From the NCBI RefSeq assembly GCF_024323335.1, contig NC_066585.1:344849846-344913845 (forward strand): a stretch of DNA of 64,000 bases, given 5' to 3'. The notes beneath the pieces were generated by a model. It was given only the letters and a program-made list of their open reading frames with translations, was not told where the DNA came from and did not search any database. Below are positions 1-10,732 of this stretch, piece by piece. This stretch comes from Lathyrus oleraceus. Its lineage: Eukaryota > Streptophyta > Magnoliopsida > Fabales > Fabaceae. The translations under genes and the position numbers were made by a program. How positions within the stretch are numbered: the stretch's first letter is position 1; every line of letters begins with the position of its first letter.

Positions 1-1297
1 GTTGCCTGCCGCCTCTTGTTCTTGCACTTGGTGATCGTTGATGTACTTCTAAGTTATCAAACCTGCTAAGCAAATCAGTGAACCGCTGGTCGGTTATGGC
101 ATTCCTCGCTTCCTGTTGTTGTTGCATTTGGCGCATCATTTGCATCATTTCGAGATTCTGTGCTTGCATACCATCAATAGCATCCATGATGTCGTCGTTG
201 GTTGCAGGCCTTCTTCGTCGACGACGTCGTGAGGATGGGCCAACTGCAGTATCGGAAGGGTTGAGCGGGACTGATTGTTGCGCAGGAGCATGATCCCCGT
301 GTTCCATTTCTTCGAACTCGTCTGTAGACGGGTTTGAATGTGAAGGCTCGGTAGCTTCGGGAGCATTCAGATCATAGAGGTGGCGGTTGGGGTTGGTGAC
401 ATCTGTTAGGGCAATGTTGGGGAGAACAACGCTTGGGACTGCCTGGTTATTCACCATAAGGTAATATTTTCCGCCTACTCTGTTCTTTATTAGGCGGATG
501 GACCGACAGTAGCCTATATCCATAAATAGGGGAGGTAAGGATTCTAAAGTTTGGAGTCGGTCCCCTAGGTTTAAGCCAAGTGCTATGGTGGTGATTAGTC
601 CACCAATTACAAAAGGTTGACGGCCTCTAGCACATAAGGTGCGGATATGATGAAATAGGAAGGAGGCGGCGTTTACCTTAGCATTCGGTTCGAAGACGCA
701 TTCGAGGAAGAATAGTTCCTTTGCCTTGACCTTGCTGTTGTTCGGTCTTCCAAAAACTGTGTTTTGTAGGATGCGGATAAAGTACCGGATAGTTGGGTTA
801 TGTATATGGGAAACAAGGAGCTCTTCCCAGTTGTTGGCATCTACACCGGATATTTTCCTAAAGAGGTCGAAAGCGGCAACTGTGTTCCAGTTTAAGTTTG
901 GAGGGATTCTGGGGTAGACTTGACCTTCTATGGGGAATTGTAGCATGGTGCTCAATTGGTTTTGGGATAGGGAGTACTCGGTGTTGAAGATACGGAAGGT
1001 TGCGGTACCGGTTAAGAATTCGTCTTCACCGGTGGGAGTGTTGTAAGAATAGGAACTTAAAAATTCTAAGGTTAGGGATAGGTAGGTAGGTTGATTATGC
1101 GTGCATAGGAAGGTTAAATCAGCAAGACGGAGCATCCATTCTATACCTTGAAGTAATCCTAATTCTTGTAAACAAGTTAAATCAGGATACCTGGTAGAGG
1201 TGACACCTCGTTGTTGGAAACGCTCGAACTGCTCCCTTTGATAATTATCATCTTCGGATCGGAAGATGATATTTCCGAAATTTTGATTTCCCGCCAT
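1..1297 (-). CDS. Post-pol ORF 2 of the Athila-type element (partial, runs off the left edge)
   Basis: An open frame starts with ATG at 1297-1295 (protein begins MAGNQNFGNI) and stays open to base 2, about 432 codons with no stop seen. Frame was checked at internal Met codons at 305-307 and 125-127. It resembles the neighbouring ORF at 1994-3274: both contain an IHNP..RYF..IL segment, an LFG/VFG turn with N-S after it, and an IGGLIT motif. Near the end come a run of arginines (about 205-235), a Met/Gln-rich stretch and a probable coiled coil. This type of protein lies after pol in Athila-like elements, the place of an env-like gene, but no signal peptide or transmembrane helix is evident. Function is not known; a nucleic-acid-binding role for the Arg-rich part is only a guess. 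Confidence 0.7.
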   Translation of the reverse strand, partial: MAGNQNFGNIIFRSEDDNYQREQFERFQQRGVTSTRYPDLTCLQELGLLQGIEWMLRLADLTFLCTHNQPTYLSLTLEFLSSYSYNTPTGEDEFLTGTATFRIFNTEYSLSQNQLSTMLQFPIEGQVYPRIPPNLNWNTVAAFDLFRKISGVDANNWEELLVSHIHNPTIRYFIRILQNTVFGRPNNSKVKAKELFFLECVFEPNAKVNAASFLFHHIRTLCARGRQPFVIGGLITTIALGLNLGDRLQTLESLPPLFMDIGYCRSIRLIKNRVGGKYYLMVNNQAVPSVVLPNIALTDVTNPNRHLYDLNAPEATEPSHSNPSTDEFEEMEHGDHAPAQQSVPLNPSDTAVGPSSRRRRRRRPATNDDIMDAIDGMQAQNLEMMQMMRQMQQQQEARNAITDQRFTDLLSRFDNLEVHQRSPSARTRGGRQ

Positions 1298-1993
1298 ACT
1301 GATGAATGAGTTGGAAGAAGTAATTAGGAAAGAAAAGAAAATATATTTGATTGTATAGAATAGTTGTGATGTAAGAAGAAAGGTATGGTGGGTATTTATA
1401 GGAAAAATTTGAAGTTGGAAAGAGAGTGGTTGAAAAGTAAATAAATGTGGGTTAATGTGAATAAATGGGGAAGGTAAAAAGTTGAAGAGGTGTAACGGTT
1501 ATCTGCAACGGCTTTGTAACGTTCACCTAGTCAGAAGGGTGTTACGCTCGTTATAGGGGCATGACGGGCGTCACAAGCACTTGGCGTGACGTCCGTGATA
1601 GATTGTGTGACGCTCGTCACACAGTCATATTGGCATGGTTTTTGCTTGCATTCTTCATAATGATTTTGGTAATTTATTTTTATTATTTATTTTGTTTTGC
1701 TTCAGATTATTTTATTCTGCTATTTAAATTTCCCTGCATGCTATTCTACTTTGTATAATAGTGCATAATTATATTTTTCTTTAATAAGTTATGTAGGCAA
1801 CAACAGTAGAGAGCATTATTGATAGATATTGCATAATTCATAATAAAATAGAATAAATCAATAGCTTCATAAAATAATCATAATGTAACATTGGAAAAAA
1901 AACAAAAATGCGAAAGGGAAACAAATACGAACATAATTTGAAATAACATTTAATAATAATCTAACTAAAAAAAATAACTAAGAAAAACGACTT
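1298..1993. other. AT-rich spacer between the two post-pol ORFs
   Basis: No reading frame of note. The part next to ORF 2 (1298-1500) is purine-rich and could be its leader. The main structure is the cluster of TGACG/CGTCA palindromes at 1542-1619 (listed separately). The rest (1640-1990) is simple AT-rich sequence. Confidence 0.5.
1542..1619. promoter_or_regulatory. Cluster of four TGACG-NN-CGTCA-type palindromes upstream of post-pol ORF 2
   Basis: Four 12-bp inverted repeats start at 1542 (degenerate, TTACG..CGTTA), 1562 (TGACGGGCGTCA), 1587 (one end mismatched) and 1608 (TGACGCTCGTCA); spacings are 20, 25 and 21 bp. The same motif occurs four times in the 5' LTR (10418-10500). TGACG is the core bound by TGA-class bZIP factors (as-1-like elements), so a role as enhancer or promoter for the adjacent ORF is plausible, but this is inference from the motif only. 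Confidence 0.5.
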
Positions 1994-3274
1994 CTATCCA
2001 TCTGCATGATCTCTGGCCGGAGGAACAAAGGAGTTAACACGGTATAGCAACTCGTGAAACTGATTTGTCATACTATTCATGTATCCCAGAAATTCGTGTC
2101 TCATGTTAGCGAACTCTTCTCTGAGGGCGTCTTGTTCTGACATCAAAGCTTCAATGGCGGTGTTGTAATTAGTTCCGGGCATATGATGTCTAAGGTCGGG
2201 TATTGCCGATTCTTCGGTCTGAACAGGTTGAGGAGGAGGATCAATATCATAATAACCAGATGGTGTCTGAGGGTCTGATTCAGCATAAGGAATCTGGTCA
2301 TCACAAATTTCATAGTCCTGGATGGATTCAGTGGATCTAGCAGGAGAGGGGGTTTCGTTCAGATTGTAGAGCCAGTTATTGCGGTTATGAACACTAGTCC
2401 TAGGATCGGACATGGTGAATAGGCAAAGAACTTGGTTATCAATTATAAGCTCAAACTCATCAGATCCTAGGTTTGCTATAAACATAGTGTTGAAGAGGAA
2501 GGGTATACTCATAATAGTAATGCCACAAAAAGGGCTTAAGTCAAGCATAGGCTGACGTAATCCGATAGCATTACCAATCATGGTTATCAAACCGCCTATT
2601 CGAATTGGTGCTCGTTCATCTTGGATAAGGTGGTCTAAATTTGCCAACATAAAAGTGGCACCGTTTACTGGACGGTTCTGGGAAGCACAAAATATGATGA
2701 AGAGTTCATCACGTGAAACTGTGGTACTGTTTGGCTTCTTCCCAAATAAGGTGTGGGTCAGGATCTTATGGAAATAACGAAAGGCCGGGTTATGTATGTT
2801 TCCGGAGAGAAACTCATGTTCCTCCGGATCGTCATTTCTAGTCAAGTTACCCCAAAAGTGTTCAAGTTCTCTATATTCAAAAAGTTCTTCTTGGCTCACT
2901 GTGAATGTGTCAAAGGAGGTAGGGAAACCTAAAAGGTTGGTAAAGTCTTGAATATTAAATTGGTACTCCATGTTAAACATTCTGAACTGGATGAAACCTC
3001 TGCTTATTCCTTTTCCATGGCTGGGTAGGTAGATCAGGGAGCTAAGGAATTCTAGTGTTAGTCTCCGGTAGGTGACGAAATGTCTACGGATAGGAGAGGT
3101 TTCCCACCCTATCTGACTCAGCAAATACAGGACACTTTCTCTTAGTCCAAGGGCAGCCATTGCCCAGTCATCAGCATACAGACTAGGTAGCATCTCTCTC
3201 GTGGCTAGTTCCTCAAACTTTTTTTTCTGAGTTGTTCCTCTAAATTTGATACCCATACGATCAATTTGTCCCAT
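1994..3274 (-). CDS. Post-pol ORF 1 of the Athila-type element
   Basis: An intact 426-codon frame, ATG at 3274, immediately after pol in element order. Residues 1-290 form the globular part; motifs such as LTLEFLSSL, FNMEYQFNIQDF, a histidine-rich ILTHTLFG stretch and IRIGGLIT can be seen, several shared with the ORF at 1-1297. The last 130 residues are acidic and proline-rich and end in a Met/Glu-rich, probably coiled-coil segment. No signal peptide or transmembrane segment is apparent, so it is not an obvious envelope protein. Proteins of this kind are usually labelled retrotransposon ORF1-like or putative plant transposon protein. It is undamaged although gag is broken, so either the insertion is young or the ORF is under less decay. 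Function unknown. Confidence 0.7.
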   Translation of the reverse strand: MGQIDRMGIKFRGTTQKKKFEELATREMLPSLYADDWAMAALGLRESVLYLLSQIGWETSPIRRHFVTYRRLTLEFLSSLIYLPSHGKGISRGFIQFRMFNMEYQFNIQDFTNLLGFPTSFDTFTVSQEELFEYRELEHFWGNLTRNDDPEEHEFLSGNIHNPAFRYFHKILTHTLFGKKPNSTTVSRDELFIIFCASQNRPVNGATFMLANLDHLIQDERAPIRIGGLITMIGNAIGLRQPMLDLSPFCGITIMSIPFLFNTMFIANLGSDEFELIIDNQVLCLFTMSDPRTSVHNRNNWLYNLNETPSPARSTESIQDYEICDDQIPYAESDPQTPSGYYDIDPPPQPVQTEESAIPDLRHHMPGTNYNTAIEALMSEQDALREEFANMRHEFLGYMNSMTNQFHELLYRVNSFVPPARDHADG

Positions 3275-3498
3275 CAGGTTAGTGTTAGCTAGAGAAAAGA
3301 AAAATAAGAGTTTTAGTCAGGATTTGGCCAAATGCCGAAAGAAGAAGAGAAAAGTTTTTAATAAATTAAAATAAATTAAGAATGAATACTAAACAAAAAT
3401 TAAAAGAATAATTAAGGAAGAAATAAAAAATATAAATATTTGTGGGTTGTCTCCCACTAAGCGCTTTGTTTAATGTCGCAAGCTCGACATAAAAACTA

Positions 3499-6400
3499 TC
3501 AATTATAATCTATAAGTTCTGGAGGCATTTCGTCTAAGTGCAAGACTTGCGAATCTTCATTGTTTTCTGCATAGTGATAATGTTTTAGACGTTGCCCGTT
3601 TACGGTAAATGCTTCCATAGATTTGCCTTTAATTTCTACTGCTCCACTGGGAAAAACATTGGTGATTTGAAAAGGACCTGACCATCTAGATCATAGTTTT
3701 CCCGGAAATAACTTTAGCCTAGAGTTAAATAGAAGAACTGTATCGCCTTGTTTGAAGATTTTCCTTGAAATGCGCTTGTCATGCCATTGTTTTGTTCTTT
3801 CTTTGTAGATTCTGGCATTTTCGTAAGCGTCTCTTCTGAGTTCCTCTAATTCGCTTATATCAAGGATTCTCTTTTCACCGGCGGTTTTATAGTTTAAATT
3901 TAGATTTTTAATAGCCCAATAGGCTTTATGTTCTAATTCTACCGGGAGGTGACAGGATTTTCCATAAATGAGCTTAAATGGGGTTGTCCCTATGGGAGTT
4001 TTGTAAGCAGTTCGGTAAGCCCATAAAGCTTCTGGTAATTTCAATGACCAGTCTTTCCTTGAAGTGGCGACTGTTTTCTCTAGTATTTGTTTGATTTCTC
4101 TGTTAGACACTTCCACTTGCCCACTGGTTTGAGGGTGGTAAGGTGTCGCTACTCTATGTCTTACGCCATACTTAAGCAGTAGTTTTTCGAGTACCTTGGA
4201 TATGAAATACGATCCACCATCACTGACTACTATTCTTGGGACACCAAACCTTGGAAATATTATATTCTTAAAGAGTCTAGTTACTACTCGTGTGTCGTTT
4301 GTTGGAGAAGCTATAGCTTCAATCCATTTTGATACGTAGTCAACTGCCACGAGTATGTATTTGTTACCGAAAGAGGATGGAAACGGTCCCATGAAGTCTA
4401 TTCCCCACACGTCGAAAATCTCTACTTCCAAAACGCTCTTTTGTGGCATCTCGTCGCGTCTAGATATGTTTCCTGTGCGTTTACATCTGTCACATTTCTT
4501 AATAGCCGCATGTACATCCTTCCATATAATTGGCCAATAAAAACCGGCTTGTAGGATTTTAGAGCAGGTCTTGGGTGTACTTGCATGTCCACCATAAGGA
4601 GCGGAGTGACAGTGTTGGATTATATTTTCTACCTCTTCTTCGGGTATACACCGACGGAAAATACCATCGGGGCCTCTTTTAAAAAGTAAGGGGTCATCCC
4701 AGTAATAGTGCTTTATGTCATAGAAGAATCGTTTCTTCTGCTGGTAGGATAAAGTAGGTGGAACTATTCCGACAGCTAAATAATTGACGAGGTCAGCGTA
4801 CCACGGTGTAACAGATATAGCTAAGGTGGTTTCTACCTGTTTATCAGCGTTATTTTCTTCCAAAGTAGCTATAAGTTTATCGTACGAGAAATCATCGTTA
4901 ATTGATGTTCTTTCTAGTTCAAGGTTCTCAAGTCTAGAGAGGTGATTTGCTACTACATTTTCAGTTCCTTTCTTGTCTTTGATTTCCAAATCGAACTCTT
5001 GTAGCAACAGGATCCACCTTAGGAGTCTAGGTTTAGCATCCTTTTTTGTTAAGAGGTATTTGATAGCAGCGTGGTCAGTGTAGATGATTATTTTGGCTCC
5101 GACCAAGTAAGAACGAAATTTATCTAGCACAAACACTACTGCTAGAAGTTCTTTCTCGGTTGCGGCGTAATTCATTTGTGCTTCATCTAGAGTTCTACTT
5201 GCGTAATATATAACGTGAAGCTTTTTATCTTTTCGTTGTCCTAAAACAGCACCTACAGCGTAATCACTGGCATCACACATTATTTCGAATGGTTCATTCC
5301 AATCTGGTGTCTGCATTATGGGTGCGGAGATCAGTGCTTGTTTAAGCGTTTGAAATGCTTCTAAACATCTATTATCGAATATGAATTCAGCATCTTTCAT
5401 TAATAGCCCGGTTAAAGGTTTAGTTATTTTAGAGAAGTCTTTAATGAATCGTCGGTAAAAACCGGCATGTCCTAAGAAGCTTTGTACTTCTCTCACAGTT
5501 TTCGGGGGTTGAAGATTTTCGATTACCTCTATTTTGGCTTTGTCTACTTCAATTCCTCTGTTCGAGATGATGTGTCCTAAAACAATTCCTTCTTGTACCA
5601 TTAAGTGACATTTTTCCCAATTAAGTACTAGGTTTACTTTTACACATCGCTCTAGAACTCTTTCTAGGTTTTCAAGGCATTCTTCAAAGCTTTGTCCGTA
5701 TATGGAAAAGTCATCCATAAATACTTCCATGATGTTTTCTAGAAAATCGGCGAATATTACCATCATGCAACTTTGGAAGGTTGCAGGAGCATTACACAAG
5801 CCAAACGGCATTCGTCTATAAGCGAAGGTACCAAAAGGACACGTGAACGTTGTCTTTTCTTGGTCATCAGGGTGAATTGGTATTTGAAAGAAACCTGAGT
5901 AACCGTCTAGATAGCAGAAATGAGAATGTTTTGCTAATCGTTCTAACATCTGGTCAATGAATGGTAAAGGGAAATGATCTTTTCGGGTTGCTTTGTTTAG
6001 TTTCCTATAGTCAATGCACATTCTACATCCCGATTCGATTTGTTTGGTTATAGTTTCTCCTTTTTCATTTTCAATGACTGTTACACATCCTTTCTTTGGT
6101 ACTACGTGTACAAGACTAACCCATTTGCTATCAGATATAGGATATATGATACCTGCCTCTAATAACTTGGTTATTTCCTTCTTCACTACCTCACTCAGGA
6201 TCGGGTTTAGTCTCCTCTGGTGTTCCCTAGAAGTTTTACAGTCTTCTTCTAGCATGATGCGGTGCATACAAATAGAAGGACTTATTCCTTTAAGATCAGT
6301 GATGTTGTAACCTAGTGCGGTTGGATATTTTCTTAAGATATGCAGAAGTTTTTCTGTTTCGAGTCTTCCTAGGTCAGCATTAACTATCACTGGTCGTTCA

Positions 6401-7407
6401 AGTTCTAAGTCTAGGAATTCATATCTCAGATTTTTGGGAAGTGTTTTCAGGTCTAGGGTTGGTTTCTTAAGGTATTGCGTAGGGTCCGGTGTTATTGCTA
6501 AACATTGGTTAAGTTTGTCTTCTACAAGATATTCAGATGATTTGTCTTTTTCTAACTCTGTTTCTTTTATGCATTCATCGATGATATCCATGAAGTAACA
6601 TGTATCTTCTATTGCAAGTGCTTTCAAAAATTGGGAAAGAATGAACTCAATTTTCTCTTCTCCTACTTCAAAAGTGAGTCGTCCTCGTTTTACGTCTATG
6701 ATTGCACCGACAGTTGCTAAGAACGGTCTTCCCAGTATAATGGGTGTAACTTCATCTTCTCTAATGTCCATAATTATAAAATCAGTTGGAATGTAGAATT
6801 GACCTATGCGCACTGGAACGTTTTCAAGAATTCCTACAGGATATTTAACGGAACGATCTGCTAGTTGCACAGACATTTTAGTTGGTCTTAATTCTCCCAT
6901 TTCAAGTCTCTTGCATATGGATAAAGGCATAACACTAATACCGGCTCCTAAATCGCATAAGGCTTTGTCGATGACAAATTTTCCTATGTGACAGGGTATA
7001 GAGAAACTACCTGGGTCTTTAAGTTTAGGAGGCATATTCTGGATTATAGCGCTACATTCAGCGGTGAGTGTAACGGTTTCGCTATCTTCAAGTTTCCTTT
7101 TATTAGAAAGAATTTCTTTTAAAAACTTGGCATATGAGGGCATCTGCGTAATAGCTTCTGTAAACGGAATTGTGACGTTTAATTGTTTCAGTAGGTCAAC
7201 AAATTTTTTAAATTGGCCCGCATCTTTGGTTTTAATAAGCCTTTGAGGGTAAGGGATAGGTGGTTTATAAGGTGGTGGAGGTACATAAGGTTCCTTCTTT
7301 TCTACGGTTTCCTTATTACTCTCTTCCTTTTTCTTAGGTTCACTTTCCTCCTCAGTTGACTTTTTAGAGTTTTGGTTTTCTATCCTTGGGTCAGACGGTC
7401 CTTCCAC
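3499..7407 (-). pseudogene. Athila-type pol polyprotein (PR-RT-RH-INT) with one premature stop
   Basis: The frame from 7407 to 3691 is 1238 codons. Approximate domains: aspartic protease near residue 152 (CDLGAG, the active-site region); reverse transcriptase about 440-620 with the catalytic FMDD box near 563 (about 5710-5720); RNase H about 700-790 with YTDHAA; integrase zinc finger about 930-970 (H..H..CDRC) and core with the three catalytic acids in GIDFMGP (~1002), SDGG (~1063) and QVEVSN (~1097). At 3691-3693 a TGA follows FPGKL; the same frame then stays open for 64 more codons to a TAA at 3499-3501, so a single nonsense change, consistent with CGA to TGA, removes the integrase tail. 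The 5' end overlaps gag in another frame and has no good ATG: the apparent start codon is GTG. In this family gag and pol are normally one frame, so a small shift near 7391-7407 probably separated them. Confidence 0.85.
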
Positions 7408-8732
7408 TTCTTAGTATGATTGCATGAGCGTGGCTTCTCGGGTTAGGTTGGGGTTGGTCAGGAAATGTACCAGTTGGGGCAGCAGTAGGCGCTTGTTGTT
7501 GAGCTACTTGTGATATTTGCGTTTCCAGCATTTTGTTATGGGTAGCCAGGGCATCTACTTTACTTGCTAGTTGTTTAATTTGTTCGCCAGTGTGTACATT
7601 CTGGTTTAAGAAATCTTTATTGGTTTGCTGTTGAGAAGCTATAAAGTTTTCCATCATGATTTCCAAGTTGGATTTCCTAGGGGCGTTATTGTTAGGTGTA
7701 GATGGGATCGGCTTATGATATCCCGGAGGTATAGCTGGGGCTTGATTTGGAGCTTGTCCATGTGCGTATAAAGCATTATTACTCTTATATGAAAAATTGG
7801 GATGATTCTTTCAATTTGAGTTATAGGTATGCGAGTAGGGGCTTCCTTGAGCATAGTTTACTTGCTCCGCTTGGATTCCTGTTAGGAGTTGACAATCTGC
7901 AGGAGTGTGACCTTGGATTCCACAGACTTCGCAATTCTGAGTTATGGCTACCACGGTGGCTGGAGGTGATACATTTAAACTTTCAATTTTCTGGACTAGA
8001 GCATCCACTTTTGCATTAACATGATCAAGGTTACTTATCTCGTACATGCCAGTTTTCGTTTGAGGTTTTTCTACCATTGTTCGTTCGCTTCCCCACTAAT
8101 AGTGGTTTTGAGCCATGCTTTCGATAAGTTGGTAAGCATCAGCATAAGGTTTGTTCATCAGTGCACCACCTGCGGCGGCGTCTATTGTTAACCTCGTGTT
8201 GTACAGGAGACCATTATAGAAGGTATGAATTACTAACCAGTCCTCTAAACCATGGTGTGGACAAAGTCTCATCATGTCTTTGTATCTTTCCCATGCTTCG
8301 AAGAGAGACTCGTTATCTTTCTGTTTAAATCCATTTATCTGGGCTCTTAACATAGCTGTTTTGCTCGGCGGAAAATATCTAGCAAAGAAAAACTTTCTTC
8401 AACTCGTTCCATGTGGTGACTGAGTTGGAAGGAAGAGATTGAAGCCATCTTCTAGCGCTATCTCTTAACGAGAAAGGAAAAAGACGAAGTCGAATTGCCT
8501 CTGAAGTGACACCGTTAGCTTTAACAGTATCAGCGTATTGGACAAACACGGATAAATGAAGGTTTGGATCCTCGGTAGGATTTCCAGAGAATTGGTTCTG
8601 TTGCACTGCCTGTAACAGTGAAGGTTTAAGTTCAAAGTTGTTTGCTTCGATTGCGGGTGGAGCAATACTCGAATGCGGCTCATCTTGCGATGGAGCAGCG
8701 TAATCTCGAAGAGCACGAGCTGGTTCTGCCAT
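7391..8732 (-). pseudogene. Athila-type gag, broken by stops and a frameshift
   Basis: Four fragments together form one gag. The first (8732-8379, starts MAEPARALRD) carries the capsid signature of Ty3 gags (FSL.DSARRWLQSLP). It goes out of frame near 8380-8390 where one extra T in a T-rich run is the simplest explanation. The frame then continues 8353-8096 (FEAWERYKDMMRLCPHHG), passes an in-frame TAG at 8096-8098, and resumes at 8077-7811 with a zinc knuckle of the CX2CX4HX4C form (CEVCGIQGHTPADC, about 7907-7950). An in-frame TGA at 7811-7813, where a Trp codon is likely, precedes the last part (to 7391, ending ILRSGRTV). The stops at 8096 and 7811 lie in one frame (spacings are multiples of three), so point mutations, not deletions, made them. 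Gag would form the virus-like particle. Confidence 0.8.
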
Positions 8733-8984
8733 CTCGGGTATCGAAGGGAAAATATTTTTGATATCAGGAAGTTCAACAGGAGGGAGATTGTTTGCAGCAC
8801 GATATTCCCGAATTCGTCGTAAGACTCAGAGATATAGTTCGATATCGTTGATTCGTAAGTAGAATGGCTCGCCTTGTGAGCGAGTGTGTGGCATACAAAT
8901 CAACGAAAGAAAGAAAAGAAAGGGAAAAATAAGCCTTAGTCTCTACAGCGTAACAGAAGAGTTACGATATCGACTAAATAAAAG

Positions 8985-9002
8985 TCCCCGGCAACGACGC
9001 CA
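8985..9002 (-). promoter_or_regulatory. Primer-binding site, tRNA-Asp type
   Basis: On the minus strand the sequence reads TGGCGTCGTTGCCGGGGA, six bases downstream of the LTR end. It is complementary to the 3' end of plant tRNA-Asp(GTC) with one mismatch as far as I recall that tRNA. Athila elements are known to use this primer. It fixes the inner border of the LTR and the element's orientation. Confidence 0.85.
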
Positions 9003-9008
9003 AAAACT

Positions 9009-10732
9009 TGATCGCGACTTTATGAGTCGAATTTGGGGTACAAACTGCAAGTGCACAGTTCTATCGCGTAGTTTTAAAAGATATCGATCCCACAGGGACT
9101 TATGAATCGATATACCATTATCTAAGGTTACTTCGTAAAGCTAAGGCGGGTAATACTTTGATTGTTTGGGGAAAAGTTAAAACTAAAAATAGGATCTAAA
9201 TTAAATATCAACTAAACGGATATCGGTATGTAGTTCGTCGTAATTAGGGAATCAATTCTTCGTTGGTTTCTTGGTTTTAAAATAAATCTTTTCAGTTGAC
9301 ACTATTGATTAAAAGTCTTATCTCAAACTCTCGCTCTGTTGAATAAACTATGATTTTATATTAACGTAGCTGTCACTTATTAGTTAAGTCAAAAACCACT
9401 TTTTGAAAACAATAGAATCCGTAGAAACTCTTTTTAAGAAAACACTAATCGTTTAAACACCCTTATCTCAAACTCTCACTCTTTTGACTTAGGTTATATA
9501 ATTAAATTCAAATGCTTAACTCTCGTCCTCACATTCAATCTTTAAAATTACTTTTTGAAAAAGATTAGAATTTAATTAACTCTAAAAATTGCTCTCGCCC
9601 TGATCTAGAATTAATGTCCAATTTACACTGTCCAGTCAAAAACTCAAACTCTCGTTCTATTGCTTTTAACTTCTTTATGTCTTTTACTTTCGTACAAAAA
9701 CCTTGTTATTAAACCTGTAAATTAAGACCGTGAAAAGAATGATTTTAATTTTAAACTTAATTAAACCAACTTTGTTTTGATTCCTTCATTCCGCTTACTC
9801 TACATACTGATACCTAAATAAATTAGCCAGACATGCTAAACAGACTTAAATAATTATCATGCATAAACAAATTCATCTCAGGCAAATAATATAAATAAAC
9901 AGTAAAGCAGGGCATATATAAATTCAAACAATAATTAAAGAACCTGAGTAATTAACAGCAGTCTTGAACACTCCACCACAGACCGGTTGGATTTGTTCTT
10001 GAATTCTTCAATCAAACAGAAAAATAAAAGCGAAGGAATAAAAAAACTAGATTCTAACGTAAGGTTAGATCCGGTGAAAGGTACACAATAGTTTCCGGTG
10101 TAGAAACTATTGTGCGAAAAAGAATTAATCAAGTGCTGAAAAAGAAAATAGAAATTGCAAAGGAAACAATATAAAAGTTGTAAAAATAATGCTGTAAAAT
10201 ATGCTTATGCTGCTGGAAGAGAAAAAGTGTAAAAAGAGAAAACGGCGAAGAAGAAAAAAAAACGTCCCGAGGGTTTGCCAAAAACTACAATTTATATTGG
10301 TCTCTTCTCGTAACTGCTTCCAAAGGTCTTCCGCGTCAAAGGGTCTTCACGTGCCAAATGGTCAGGCGTACAAATAGGCCTCAACATCTATGAAGCCAAA
10401 AATATAGGAGACTGGTGTGACGTCCGTCACACCATGTGTGACGCTCGTCACACATGTGGATAAAGCGTGACGCTCGTCATAGCCTTTGTGACGCTCGTCA
10501 CAGGTGCAGCGCCTGTGCTTTTTGGGCTGGGCTTTGGCTTTTGATATTTGCTTCTTTTCATTCCTTTTTCACCTCCTTTTCTTCCTTTTTTACTTGTGCT
10601 TCAAATAAACTACCTGAGATAAATAGAAAGAAAATACCGCGTAATATCGAATAAAATGAAATAAATTGAAGTAAATAATAATATAATTTAATTAAATTGA
10701 GTCCTAGAATGTGATACTATTTCATGTTATCA
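9009..10732 (-). repeat. 5' LTR of the Athila-type element (1724 bp)
   Basis: Runs from TGATCGCGAC (9009) to TGTTATCA (10732) on the plus strand, giving TGAT/ATCA inverted ends; the PBS lies six bases inside. The right border is where similarity to the Ogre-type LTR begins (10733). No protein is encoded. Its U3 side (10418-10500) carries four TGACG/CGTCA palindromes. The region 9250-9780 contains several dispersed repeats of the kind TCAAACTCTCGCTCT, which appear to be an internal degenerate repeat of about 150-200 bp. Confidence 0.85.
10418..10500. promoter_or_regulatory. Four TGACG-NN-CGTCA palindromes in the Athila LTR
   Basis: 12-bp palindromes start at 10418 (TGACGTCCGTCA), 10439, 10468 and 10489 (all TGACGCTCGTCA). 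Spacing is 21, 29 and 21 bp. They lie about 230-315 bp from the outer LTR end, that is in U3, where enhancers are expected. TGACG is a TGA-bZIP core; factor binding is inferred, not shown. Confidence 0.6.

Larger units (their letters stand above)
1..10732 (-). mobile_element. Athila-type Ty3/gypsy retrotransposon, 3' end outside the window
   Basis: In element order (right to left) there is a 5' LTR (9009-10732), a PBS of tRNA-Asp type (8985-9002), gag (8732-7391), pol with protease, RT, RNase H and integrase (7407-3499), and two ORFs downstream of pol (3274-1994 and 1297 to beyond the edge). This order, the primer type and the post-pol ORFs fit the Athila lineage. The 3' LTR must lie left of base 1. 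The element interrupts an Ogre-type LTR: sequence from 10733 rightwards matches 22125-25432 of the second LTR copy, and the first five bases after the LTR, GTCAT, occur at the matching empty site (22125-22129), as expected for a target-site duplication. Gag has at least three in-frame stops or shifts and pol has one, so this copy is not autonomous but looks fairly young. Confidence 0.85.

Noticed and set aside
145..366. 73-codon minus-strand frame
   Set aside because: Out of frame with the 432-codon ORF from 1297, which explains the region.
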